A stretch of 64,000 bases of DNA from Oleiphilaceae bacterium. GTDB lineage: Bacteria; Pseudomonadota; Gammaproteobacteria; Pseudomonadales; Oleiphilaceae. Shown here one piece after another: positions 20,849 to 30,388 of the stretch; positions within the stretch are counted from its first letter, which is position 1; every line of letters begins with the position of its first letter. Under the pieces are notes generated by a model, which was not told the DNA's origin, made no database searches, and worked only from the letters and a program-made list of their open reading frames with translations. Position numbers and translations under genes: made by a program. Location: positions 1-64,000 of the forward strand of contig JAGXLV010000008.1 of the NCBI GenBank assembly GCA_018334495.1, written 5' to 3'.

Positions 20849-21373
20849 TTACCCGCTGGCCAATTCTGCGGCTTTCAGGATCTGTTCGCAGGTTTGCTCC
20901 TGGCTGAGATCATCGCCCCGGATCACAACATCTGCGTAACGCAGGTAGAGTTCGTGGCGCTCGTCAAAAAGTTCCGCGAGGCTCTGATCCTTCCGCTTGG
21001 ATATGCCCCTGAGACTGAAATTGCCAATGCGCCGCTCGACCGTGGCCAGGGACACATCCAGAAACACCACAAGGCCCTGGCTTTTCAGATGGGCCATGGC
21101 CGGAGCGCTGTACACGGCGCTGCCGCCAGTGGCGATGACATGGTTACTGACATTGACCGAGAGCAGTGCCTGCTCTTCGATTTGCCGCAGAATCTCGTAA
21201 CCATCCCCGTCGACAATGTCCTGCAGTGACCGGCCCCGGGAGGCCTGAATAATAAGGTCGGTATCGGTGAACGCGAGCGTTGCCTGTTTGGCAAGCAGTA
21301 CGCCGACAGTGCTCTTGCCGGAGCCGGGCATGCCGATCAGGACGATGTTGGATTGCGCGTTTGGGTCGCTCAT
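20849..21373 (-). CDS. shikimate-kinase-like P-loop protein
   Basis: GMPGSGKSTVG Walker A, DTD motif, ATGGS in place of typical GGG; 174 aa. Confidence 0.8.
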   Translation of the reverse strand: MSDPNAQSNIVLIGMPGSGKSTVGVLLAKQATLAFTDTDLIIQASRGRSLQDIVDGDGYEILRQIEEQALLSVNVSNHVIATGGSAVYSAPAMAHLKSQGLVVFLDVSLATVERRIGNFSLRGISKRKDQSLAELFDERHELYLRYADVVIRGDDLSQEQTCEQILKAAELASG

Positions 21374-21407
21374 GGTTACAACAAACTCCTCGCCGGCGAC
21401 TGATGAC

Positions 21408-22235
21408 TCAACGCAAGACGCCTTCTTCCTTCAGCAGGGCCTGAATCGCTTCGGCAGCGGCCTCCGGGCTTAGATCCTTAAGAACTTTGCCGCCGCCTCC
21501 CTGGGACTTGGCTGCAGCTGCCTTGAAACGCTCCCGAGCCGATGTCGCCGTTATGATTTTCAGGCGTTTCGGGCGTTTACGAGCCGGCGACACCAGCCAG
21601 TCCTGCCGGGCCTCATCGTCAGCCGATCCCGTATTTGAAAAGGTGAGCGCCCCTCTCATGGCAGGACCGTAGGCTGAAGCCCTCGGCGCCGGTGCGGCGC
21701 TGTCGGCCGTCGCAATTGCCGGCAGACGGACTGACAAGCGCCGCCGTTGACCTCGGGGCAATGCCTGCAACGCCACCACTACACCTTCGTGTATGCTTTC
21801 GATTTCTGCCACGCCGGTGATGATCGGCCAGCCCAGGCGCTCAGCCAACAGGTATGGCAGCATCCCCGAGCTTTCCCCGGTTTCGGCCCGTGTGCCGCAA
21901 AGCACCAGTTGCGGTCCCAGTGCCGTCAGTTCATCGGCGAGGGCCGGTATTATGTCGGCATCGGCAGTCTGCTCCAGGACGATCAACGAGTCCAGATCGG
22001 TTCCGCCGCCCATGCCCAAATAGCAGCGCAGTGCGTCTTCGCTTGGGTCATCACAGGGACCGGCGTGGAGCAGGGCAGGTGCGGCGCCCGCCACGGAAAA
22101 TGCCATCTCCAGGGCTCGGGCATCCTGATCGGCGCGCCGCGGGCGCCCGGTTAATGGATGACGTCCGACGGAGACAAGCACCGCGATGCTCAGACTGCTC
22201 TCAGACTCAGTTAGGGACTCGGCGTCAAGCTGCAT
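21408..22235 (-). CDS. etfB: electron transfer flavoprotein subunit beta
   Basis: 275 aa EtfB-like; overlaps etfA; dgc-associated position as in Pseudomonas. Confidence 0.88.
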   Translation of the reverse strand: MQLDAESLTESESSLSIAVLVSVGRHPLTGRPRRADQDARALEMAFSVAGAAPALLHAGPCDDPSEDALRCYLGMGGGTDLDSLIVLEQTADADIIPALADELTALGPQLVLCGTRAETGESSGMLPYLLAERLGWPIITGVAEIESIHEGVVVALQALPRGQRRRLSVRLPAIATADSAAPAPRASAYGPAMRGALTFSNTGSADDEARQDWLVSPARKRPKRLKIITATSARERFKAAAAKSQGGGGKVLKDLSPEAAAEAIQALLKEEGVLR

Positions 22236-23526
22236 GGGATTTGCTCTCTCTTTGCTGAAGGGCCACCAGGGCTGTCAGAATTTCGGCGGCATCCCCGATC
22301 ACGGCAAGATCGGCCCTTTTGATGATGTCGCAATCCGGATCCAGATTGATCGAAACCACCTTGTCACAGCTCTGAATGCCCTGGAGATGCTGGATGGCGC
22401 CCGAGATGCCCACGGCGATGTAGACCCTTGCGCTTACCCAGGTGCCGCTCGCGCCCACCTGGCGGTCCCGTTCCATGAAGCCGTCATCCACTGCGACCCG
22501 TGACGCGCCCTCGGTGGCTCCAAGCGCCGCCGCCGCCTTATGAAAACCTTCCCAGTCGCGCACGCCCCGGCCGGCAGAGAGGATGAACTCGGCCTCGCTC
22601 AGAGCCACTTGCGCCGGATCAACCGCCACAGCGCCGAGGTTCTGGATGCGGCCCGGCATATAGGCCAGGCCCTCGCTGAGTGAAAGTGACAGTGGCCGCG
22701 CCTCATGTCGGGTTCTGGCCACTGGCTCGGCGCATTCCGGCAGGGCCAATACCAGACGTGGCAAGGCGCGGCTAATGTCGGTGGCGCCGGCAGCCCCGCG
22801 GCCGGTACACCGCAGCCCGGTATCGTTGTTCTCGATTTGCCAGACTTGAATTGCCGGCCGTTCGCCCAGCCTTGCTGCAAGACGCCGACCCAATTCGGCC
22901 CCGCCCGTTGCAGAATCCGGCAATAACCAGTGGCGGGGCGACAATTCCCGTTCCACATCGGCCAGAACACCCAACCGTGTTTCGGCCGCATAGGCTGTGG
23001 CCGGGCGCGAAGCGGACGCCCGTTCCACGTGATGCAACAACCGGTCCGCGCCGGCGTCAGCAAAACCGTCTTCGCGGAGTTCATCGAACACCACGGCCAA
23101 CACGGCTCCCGGCCTGTCCGGGTCGGCGTCCGCCAGTTGACGGGCCAGGCCGAACAGGTCGCGATCATGGGATGACAGCCGGCCACCGGGAAGATCAGGC
23201 ACCACGGCAACGATGAACGCCGGATCGTCGATTGTGACAAATTGGCGCGCATCCGCAGTTGCCGCCTTGCGACCGCCAGGCGGGTTCAGCTCCGTAGCGC
23301 CTTGTGCGCCGGTGCGATCGATCCGTTTAAGGCCGCTGGCGGCAATGAACCCCACTTGGTGGGGGTCGCGTCGCGTCAGGCCGTTGGGGCCCTGCCAGAC
23401 ATGAGCATTCAGGCGAACAGTCGCCGGGCCCGCAAGGGCCTCTTCGTGAAGCGGGTGCAGGCGATTGCGGGCGATCCATTCCCACCGGGGGTCGCGACGG
23501 GGCAGAGAGTCGTTGTCGTTGTGCAT
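22225..23526 (-). CDS. etfA: electron transfer flavoprotein subunit alpha
   Basis: 433 aa; C-terminal FAD domain (ILSAGRGVRDWEGFHKAAAALGA...YIAVGISGAIQHLQGIQSCDKVVSINLDPDCDI). Confidence 0.92.
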   Translation of the reverse strand: MHNDNDSLPRRDPRWEWIARNRLHPLHEEALAGPATVRLNAHVWQGPNGLTRRDPHQVGFIAASGLKRIDRTGAQGATELNPPGGRKAATADARQFVTIDDPAFIVAVVPDLPGGRLSSHDRDLFGLARQLADADPDRPGAVLAVVFDELREDGFADAGADRLLHHVERASASRPATAYAAETRLGVLADVERELSPRHWLLPDSATGGAELGRRLAARLGERPAIQVWQIENNDTGLRCTGRGAAGATDISRALPRLVLALPECAEPVARTRHEARPLSLSLSEGLAYMPGRIQNLGAVAVDPAQVALSEAEFILSAGRGVRDWEGFHKAAAALGATEGASRVAVDDGFMERDRQVGASGTWVSARVYIAVGISGAIQHLQGIQSCDKVVSINLDPDCDIIKRADLAVIGDAAEILTALVALQQRESKSHAA

Positions 23527-25484
23527 CAGTGCATTACCTCAACAGTGGGCCGTGATGGAGACAACGGTTTTTGCGGCGCCGGCTCGACCAGGTTGGCCGC
23601 GACCAGTTCCGCGATGTCGCGAACCTGGGGCGAGGGCTCGACAACACCCTCCAGCATGGCCGTGCATTGCGGACAGCCGACGGCGACCAGTTCTGCGCCG
23701 GTTTCCCGGATGTCTTCCATACGCATGTCCGGAATCCGGCGCTTGCCCGGAATGTCGATAACGGGCGCCGCGCCACCACCGCCACAGCAGCGCGACTTGT
23801 AACCACTGCGCTGCATCTCGACCACATCCATGCCCAGGGCCTTGAGGACATTACGGGGAGCCTCGTACTCACCGTTGTAACGGCCCAGATAGCAAGGGTC
23901 ATGATAGGTGACACTATTGCCTTTCCAGGGCGTCACCTGGAACCGGTTGTTCGCCATCAGGTCGGCAATAAAGGTGCTGTGATGGTACACAGTGTAGCTT
24001 CCGCCCAGCTCCGGATATTCGTTCTTGAGCACATGGAAGCTGTGAGGGTCGCATGTGACGATGGATTCGAACTCCGCGTTTGCCAGGGTCGCAATGTTGC
24101 GTCGCGCCAGGCTCTGGAACGTGGCTTCGTCGCCCAGCCGGCGCGCAAGGTCACCACTGTCGCGTTCGTCGTTTCCCAGCACCGCAAAGTCCACGTTCGC
24201 CGCCCGCAGTATCTGCACCAGCGCGCGCAATGTTCTCTGATTGCGCTGGTCAAATGCGCCGTCACCCATCCACAACAGCACGTCGGCGGAGCCTTTCTCT
24301 GACATCAGGGGCAGGTTCAGATCGGCTGCCCAGTGCATGCGTGAATCCGGCGAGAACCCGCTGGGGTTGTCCGTGGCAATCAGGTTTTCGATCACCTGTA
24401 CGCCTTTGTCGGGCGTAACACCGAGCTCCAGGGTAATGTGACGCCGCATATCGACTATGGCATCGACATGTTCGATCATCATCGGGCACTCCTCGACGCA
24501 GGCTCTGCAGGTGGTGCAGGACCAGAGGGTCTCGGGATCCACCAGTGCCTTGCCTTGCCTGGCCACGATGGCTTGGTGAGGGGCGCCGGAATGCTCGCCC
24601 ACCGGCTTGCCCGGGTAGGGCGAGCCGTGATAGCCGGCATCGGTGCCGCCGGCCAGTCCCACAACCATGTCCTGGATCAATTTTTTGGGATTCAGCGGTT
24701 GGCCCGCGGCAAACGCGGGGCAGACCGCTTCGCAACGGCCGCATTGCACACAGGCATCGAACCCCAGCAACTGATTCCACTTGAAGTCTTCAGGTTTGCC
24801 TGCGCCCAGAGGCGCCTCCCGGTCGCTGAGGTCAAGGGCTTTCAGTCCGGTCGAGCGGCCACCGCCAAAGCGCTCGGGGCGGCGGTGAAAGGCCAGATGC
24901 AAGGCGCCGGCAAAAGCGTGTTTCATGGGGCCGCCCCAGGTCATGCCGAGGAACATTTCACCCAGCCCCCAGGCCACGACCCCTGACAGGCCAGCTGCCA
25001 GGGCCCAGCCGCCGATATCGGCGGGAACCACGCCGGCTGTGGGCAGGGTGACAAGAAAAACCCCGAGTGAAAACGCCATCAAACTTTTGGGCAGTCGCAT
25101 CCAGGGGCCTTTGGACAAGCGGTCAGGCGGATCGGCCCGGCGTTTGGCCACAAAGAGGCTACCGACAAACATGCAAAGGGCGGAGGCGATCAACAGCCAG
25201 GCCAGAAGGGTGCTGTCCAGGCCGAAACCATGCACGACAATGGCCAGAATCGCCGCAACCACGAATCCGCCCGCTGTCGCCACATGGGTGCGGGAGATGT
25301 ATTTGTCCCGAGCCACAACGTGGTGGAGATCCACGAGGTACCGTCGGGGCATCGATATAAGCCCGCTGAAAAAGGCCACCGGTGAGGGCCTGCCCCGACG
25401 CCACAGAAAGACCCGGCGGGCTGCCCCGACAACCGCCAGTGCCAGCGCGGCGATTATCAGAACTGGTAGGAGTTGATCAAGCAT
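23526..25484 (-). CDS. dgcB: dimethylglycine demethylation protein DgcB (Fe-S/CCG domain)
   Basis: 652 aa; 4Fe-4S motifs CVQCGRCEAVCPAF and CTTCRACVEECPMM, CCG motif SRCCGGGG. Confidence 0.92.
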   Translation of the reverse strand: MLDQLLPVLIIAALALAVVGAARRVFLWRRGRPSPVAFFSGLISMPRRYLVDLHHVVARDKYISRTHVATAGGFVVAAILAIVVHGFGLDSTLLAWLLIASALCMFVGSLFVAKRRADPPDRLSKGPWMRLPKSLMAFSLGVFLVTLPTAGVVPADIGGWALAAGLSGVVAWGLGEMFLGMTWGGPMKHAFAGALHLAFHRRPERFGGGRSTGLKALDLSDREAPLGAGKPEDFKWNQLLGFDACVQCGRCEAVCPAFAAGQPLNPKKLIQDMVVGLAGGTDAGYHGSPYPGKPVGEHSGAPHQAIVARQGKALVDPETLWSCTTCRACVEECPMMIEHVDAIVDMRRHITLELGVTPDKGVQVIENLIATDNPSGFSPDSRMHWAADLNLPLMSEKGSADVLLWMGDGAFDQRNQRTLRALVQILRAANVDFAVLGNDERDSGDLARRLGDEATFQSLARRNIATLANAEFESIVTCDPHSFHVLKNEYPELGGSYTVYHHSTFIADLMANNRFQVTPWKGNSVTYHDPCYLGRYNGEYEAPRNVLKALGMDVVEMQRSGYKSRCCGGGGAAPVIDIPGKRRIPDMRMEDIRETGAELVAVGCPQCTAMLEGVVEPSPQVRDIAELVAANLVEPAPQKPLSPSRPTVEVMH

Positions 25485-25553
25485 TGCTGTTCTCCTGTTA
25501 CCGGCCCGGCCGATTGCCGGGCAACGGGACCCTCAAGCCGGACAAGTCTGTGT

Positions 25554-27620
25554 TCAGAAGTCCTTGCATAGCCTCAGGGCGTCGTAAATGGCCGCATGGG
25601 TGTTCCGGGGGGCGTTGCAGTCGCCCAGGCGGAACAGCAGGAAATCATTGCCGTTGCCGCTGAGTTCCCCGAGGGCCGGCTGGGGCTTGATATTGAAAAG
25701 CGCGTCAAGATCGATCTGCCCCTTATTTATCGACTGCTCCTTGAGCGCGTAGTAGAGGCTTTCATCCGGCCGGATGCCGTTCTCAACGACCACCTGATCC
25801 ACAACCCGCTCTTCCTGAACGCCGGTGTATTCGTTCTCCAGCACCGCGACCAGTTTGTCGCCTTCACGATAGACTTTGTGAAGCATCAGGTCGGAGGTCA
25901 TGATCACCTCCTTGGCGTAAAGACTGCGGTAATAGGTCGGGAAGCTGGTGCCGCCAACTCCGGCGCCGGGTTTGATGTCATCGGTCACGATTTCGACTTT
26001 CGAGCCTTTTTCGGACAGAAAGTCTGCCGCCGACATGCCCGGGAATTCACAGATGGTGTCGTAGACCAGAACACTCTTGCCGGGTTCGACTACGCCATTG
26101 AGAATGTCCCAGGTGCTGACAATCAGGCCTTCGTCGGCGCCCCAGGCGGGCTCCTGGGTCAGGAAAGGCTGGCCGCCGGTGGCAATAATCACGATGTCGG
26201 GATTCAATTCCACAAGACTCTCGTCGGCGCGGCGGTTGAGGCAAACCTCGACGTTGAGCCGCGCCAGTTCAAGCTGGAACCACCGCGTAATACCGGCGAT
26301 CTGATCGCGCTGGGGGGCTTTGGAGGCGATGGTGATCTGCCCGCCCAGGGCATCCCCGGCTTCGAACAGGGTGACCGCATGGCCGCGCTCGGCCGCTACC
26401 CGTGCCGCTTCCATGCCGGCAGGTCCACCACCGACCACCACCACATTGCGTTTGGCGCCGGTGGTCTTTTCGATGATGTGAGGCAGCCCCATGTATTCCC
26501 GCGACGTGGCGGCGTTCTGGATGCAGAGCACATCGAGGCCCTGGTACTGACGGTCGATACAATAATTGGCCCCCACGCACTGCTTGATCTGGTCGACCTG
26601 TCCCAGCTTGATCTTGTTGACGATGTGAGGGTCGGCAATATGGGCCCGGGTCATGCCCACCAGGTCCACATAGCCCGCCTCCAGAATGCGCTGGGCCTGA
26701 TTGGGGTCCTTGATGTTCTGGGCGTGAATGACCGGAACACTGACCACTTCCTTGATGCCCGCAGCCAGGTGCAAAAACGGCTCCGGCGGGTAGGACATGT
26801 TGGGAATCACGTTGGCCAGGGTGTTGTGGGTGTCGCACCCGGACCCCACCACGCCGAAGAAATCAACCATGCCGGTGGCATCGTAATACGCGGCGATCTG
26901 TTTCATGTCGTCGTGGCTGAGGCCGTCCGGGTGGAATTCGTCGCCGGTGATGCGCATGCCCACCACGAAATCGTCGCCGACTTCGGCCCGCACGGCCTTG
27001 AGCACCTCCAGGCCAAATCGCATGCGGTCTTCGAAGGTGGCGCCCCATTTGTCAGTGCGCTTGTTGACCCTGGGGCTCCAGAACTGATCCATCAGGTGTT
27101 GGTGCACCGCCGACACCTCGACTCCGTCCAGCCCGCCTGCCTTGGCCCGACCCGCGGCCTTGGCGAAATCCCCGATGATGCGCAGGATTTCCTCCTCTTC
27201 GATGGTCTTGCAGGTCGCCCGGTGAACCGGTTCGCGTATACCTGACGGCGACATCAGGGAAGGCCAGTCAAAGCCGTCCCAGCGTGAGCGACGGCCCATG
27301 TGGGTAATCTGGATCATAATCTTGCCGCCATGCTTGTGCACGGCATCGGCGAGATTCTGAAAATGCGGGATGATGCGATCCGTCGACAGGTTCACCGAGC
27401 TCCACCAGCCATGAGGGCTGTCGATGGAAACAACGGATGAGCCACCGCAGATGCACAGACCGCAGCCACCCTTGGCCTTCTCTTCGTAGTATTTCACATA
27501 GCGCTCGGTGGTCATGCCGCCGTCGGTCGCGTGAACCTCGGCATGAGCGGTGCTTACGATCCGGTTGCGAATCGTCTGCGTGCCGATCTGGATCGGTTTG
27601 AACAGTTCTTCGAAGGCCAT
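25554..27620 (-). CDS. dgcA: dimethylglycine demethylation protein DgcA (TMADH/OYE-like)
   Basis: 688 aa OYE-like TIM barrel plus C-terminal FAD/NAD domain (VVVVGGGPAGMEAARVAAERGHAVTLFE). Confidence 0.93.
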   Translation of the reverse strand: MAFEELFKPIQIGTQTIRNRIVSTAHAEVHATDGGMTTERYVKYYEEKAKGGCGLCICGGSSVVSIDSPHGWWSSVNLSTDRIIPHFQNLADAVHKHGGKIMIQITHMGRRSRWDGFDWPSLMSPSGIREPVHRATCKTIEEEEILRIIGDFAKAAGRAKAGGLDGVEVSAVHQHLMDQFWSPRVNKRTDKWGATFEDRMRFGLEVLKAVRAEVGDDFVVGMRITGDEFHPDGLSHDDMKQIAAYYDATGMVDFFGVVGSGCDTHNTLANVIPNMSYPPEPFLHLAAGIKEVVSVPVIHAQNIKDPNQAQRILEAGYVDLVGMTRAHIADPHIVNKIKLGQVDQIKQCVGANYCIDRQYQGLDVLCIQNAATSREYMGLPHIIEKTTGAKRNVVVVGGGPAGMEAARVAAERGHAVTLFEAGDALGGQITIASKAPQRDQIAGITRWFQLELARLNVEVCLNRRADESLVELNPDIVIIATGGQPFLTQEPAWGADEGLIVSTWDILNGVVEPGKSVLVYDTICEFPGMSAADFLSEKGSKVEIVTDDIKPGAGVGGTSFPTYYRSLYAKEVIMTSDLMLHKVYREGDKLVAVLENEYTGVQEERVVDQVVVENGIRPDESLYYALKEQSINKGQIDLDALFNIKPQPALGELSGNGNDFLLFRLGDCNAPRNTHAAIYDALRLCKDF

Positions 27621-27630
27621 CTTCAGTTCC

Positions 27631-28164
27631 TTATTTCAGGGGCTGGACAATAAATACACCGTGGTCACAGCCGGCTTCGGCGGCGCTTTGTACCTGCTCC
27701 GCGCTGGTCTGAAGGGTATAGGCCCCGGCGGCAAGAATCTGGTTCATGGCGCCGGCGAACCAGCCCGTGAACATGTAGTCAACCTTGCGACCAGCCTTTC
27801 CGTAGACATAGACAAAGGCGCTGTAATCGAGCCGGACGCGGGCAGTGCCACTTTCAAGGTCGAGCTGTTCGGTGGTGAACATGCCCCAGCCACGCTGGGA
27901 CAGACGGTTCATGTAATGCCGGAACACAGCCTCACCTTCCAGGCCATGCAGTTCAGACTCTTTTTCACACCAGTGCCACGCTGACTTGTAGCCGGCATCG
28001 TAAAGAATTTCGGCATAGCGCTCCGCCCCGATTTCCTGCTCTATGGCCATGTGGTTATTGACAAAGAAATGCCGGGGCACATAAAGCATGGGCAACGCAT
28101 CGGTTGTCCAGACTCCGGTTTCCGCGTCCACTTCGATCGGCATTGCTGGCGCCGTTGCTGCCAT
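27631..28164 (-). CDS. conserved dgcA-associated protein (DUF5943-like)
   Basis: 177 aa, just upstream of dgcA; matches the position of PA5397 in the Pseudomonas cluster. Confidence 0.75.
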   Translation of the reverse strand: MAATAPAMPIEVDAETGVWTTDALPMLYVPRHFFVNNHMAIEQEIGAERYAEILYDAGYKSAWHWCEKESELHGLEGEAVFRHYMNRLSQRGWGMFTTEQLDLESGTARVRLDYSAFVYVYGKAGRKVDYMFTGWFAGAMNQILAAGAYTLQTSAEQVQSAAEAGCDHGVFIVQPLK

Positions 28165-28210
28165 TGTCTGATCCTCAAATCAATCAAAAAGAAGGGTGTG
28201 GCTGAGCGTT

Positions 28211-29260
28211 TCAGGCTACGTGGCTCGCGGTCGCGAGAGATTCCGGTTTGGGCTCCGGCGAAAACGCCTGCGCGCGCGCATCCTCGGTGTCCCAGACATC
28301 GCCGAGAATCCGCATCCAGTTCTCGCCCATGATCTTGCGCACCTGAGACGACGAAAAGCCATGGGAAAGCAGAGCTTCAGTCAGGTTGGGGAACTCGCCA
28401 ATAGTGCGTATGCCCAGGGGGTTCACGATCTTGCCGAATTCGGTCAGTTTGCGGGCATAGCCCTTGTCGTGGGTCAGCATGTCAAAGAATTCCTTGCCGT
28501 GGCCCTGGGTGAAATCAGTGCCTATGCCAATGGCATCCTCGCCCACGATGTTCATCACATAGTCGATGGCTTCACAGTAGTCATCGATGGTGGAGTTGAT
28601 GCCGTTCATGAGGAAAGGGGCAAACATGGTCACGCCCACAAAACCGCCGTGATCTGCAATGAACCTGAGCTGTTCATCGGTCTTGTTCCGCGGATGGTCC
28701 TTGAGCCCGGAGGGCAGGCAGTGGGAGTAGCAGACAGGCTTTCTGGATTCGAGGATGACCTCCTCTGAAGTCTTGGCGCCGACGTGGGACAAATCGCACA
28801 TGATGCCGACGCGGTTCATCTCGCCGATGATTTCACGGCCGAAGTCGGAGAGTCCGCCATCGCGCTCGTAGCAGCCGGTGCCAACCAGATTCTGGGTGTT
28901 GTAGCACAGCTGCACGATGCCCACGCCAAGGCGCTTGAATATCTCGACGTAACCCAATTGATCTTCGAAGGCATGGGCGTTCTGAAAGCCCAGGATGATT
29001 CCGGTCTTGCCTTCCTGTTTGGCGCGAAGGATGTCGGCGGTGTTATGGACAGGTCGCACCAGGTCAGCGTTTTCACGCATAAGTTGGTTGACCATCACTA
29101 TGTTATCGATGGTGTCCTGGAAATCCTCCCAGACAGACACCGTGCAGTTGGCGGCGGTCAGCCCGCCTTTGTGCATGTCTTCAAACAGGTCGCGATTCCA
29201 CTTCGCGATAATCAGGCCATCAATAACAATCGAATCACGGTGCAGTTCAGAAGAGGTCAT
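28211..29260 (-). CDS. membrane dipeptidase (peptidase M19) family protein
   Basis: SIVIDGLIIAKW...MCDLSHVGAKTSEEVILESRKPVCYSH; renal-dipeptidase fold; position of PA5396. Confidence 0.9.
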   Translation of the reverse strand: MTSSELHRDSIVIDGLIIAKWNRDLFEDMHKGGLTAANCTVSVWEDFQDTIDNIVMVNQLMRENADLVRPVHNTADILRAKQEGKTGIILGFQNAHAFEDQLGYVEIFKRLGVGIVQLCYNTQNLVGTGCYERDGGLSDFGREIIGEMNRVGIMCDLSHVGAKTSEEVILESRKPVCYSHCLPSGLKDHPRNKTDEQLRFIADHGGFVGVTMFAPFLMNGINSTIDDYCEAIDYVMNIVGEDAIGIGTDFTQGHGKEFFDMLTHDKGYARKLTEFGKIVNPLGIRTIGEFPNLTEALLSHGFSSSQVRKIMGENWMRILGDVWDTEDARAQAFSPEPKPESLATASHVA

Positions 29261-29632
29261 GGCTAGCTCCAGGCATGAGGGGTATGGCCGAAGCATATCC
29301 CCCTGGTCGCTGCCCAAATTGACTGGATGCGACTGAAAGAATCCTAAAAGCGCCACCCGACCCTCAAGAGCCGTCAAACGTGGATTGGCTCGTCAGCCGA
29401 CGGTGCCTCCGAAACACGGGCGCCGCAGCTCGAATCGACCGGGTCGCCGACAGAAGGTTTGGCCGGGGCAGGGCGTGGTTATTTGAATCGGTTCTTGGTA
29501 ATGGGAAAAAAGCGGGTCCGCCTCGCTTGCATAAGCTGGTGACGCTCAAACACAGAATCATAGCAAAAACAAAAAGTTGAAAAAGTGGTTGACGATACCG
29601 GTCGAACCCGTAGAATACGCTCACGTTGTCAG

Positions 29633-29707
29633 GCGGGAATAGCTCAGTGGTAGAGCACAACCTTGCCAAGGTTGGGGTCGCGAGTTCGAATCTCGTTTCC
29701 CGCTCCA
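29633..29707 (+). tRNA. tRNA-Gly (anticodon GCC)
   Basis: GCGGGAATAGCTCAGTGGTAGAGCACAACCTTGCCAAGGTTGGGGTCGCGAGTTCGAATCTCGTTTCCCGCTCCA folds as a canonical cloverleaf. Confidence 0.97.
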
Positions 29708-29833
29708 GTTTCAGGTTGAATTACGACCGAAAAACATGACTCGTTCAAGCAGTGTCTGTCAGGCTGGTTTAAACAAAAGCTTCAGGCAGAAAATGCTGTA
29801 AAAAGTCCAAATTAAATCCCCGGACTTTTCCCC

Positions 29834-29907
29834 GGCGCGGTGGCAGAGTGGTTATGCAGCGGACTGCAACTCCGTTAACGCCGGTTCGATTCCGACCCGC
29901 GCCTCCA
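29834..29907 (+). tRNA. tRNA-Cys (anticodon GCA)
   Basis: GGCGCGGTGGCAGAGTGGTTATGCAGCGGACTGCAACTCCGTTAACGCCGGTTCGATTCCGACCCGCGCCTCCA canonical tRNA-Cys. Confidence 0.97.
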
Positions 29908-30116
29908 TTTTTACCCTTTATAATCAACAGCCTGAGTCATCCGGTTTTAGTTGAGTTTCTCACCCAAAAAAAAGCCCCAAAATTAAACCCAAAATACTAT
30001 CTGCCTTGTCGAGACACCCTGGACGAGTGATTGATCTGGTCACCATATAATTTGGCCGTCATTTAATACCATAGTTTGCCCGTCTCGGATTCAACTTCTT
30101 TGCTATGACTACATCG

Positions 30117-30371
30117 TCAAAGCGGACATTCCAACCGAATTGCCAGAAGTTTTAAAACGCAGTTTACATAATCCTGCAGGCGACTCTTCGCCAGAGCGGA
30201 CCGGCTCGCAGCGGTGTGTTGTTTTCGGGGGCAATGGTGGGGAAGCGTAATTGCCTCGACCGTATAGCCGGATTCCCCGAACGCGCCTTGCAGTTCGTGA
30301 AGCGTGTCAGCGTCGCTCCACATTCCGTGAATAAGCGGAACGGGCGCCTTATTTGAAGCGTTCACAGACAA
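30117..30371 (-). pseudogene. truncated alpha/beta hydrolase remnant
   Basis: VPLIHGMWSDADTLHELQGAFGESGYTVEAITLPHHCPRKQHTAA...SRLQDYVNCVLKL resembles an alpha/beta hydrolase N-terminus, but the ORF ends before any catalytic serine. Confidence 0.55.
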
Positions 30372-30388
30372 GTCCTTTGTTTGGATGG

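Noticed and set aside
25596-27245. 549 aa plus ORF antisense to dgcA
   Set aside because: Shadow ORF of a clearly coding minus gene; composition follows dgcA codon pattern and no family signature is visible.
30001-30200. Possible coding fragment YDYIVKADIPTELPEVLKRSLHN after tRNA-Cys
   Set aside because: Looks protein-like in one plus frame but I cannot assign a family; insufficient evidence.
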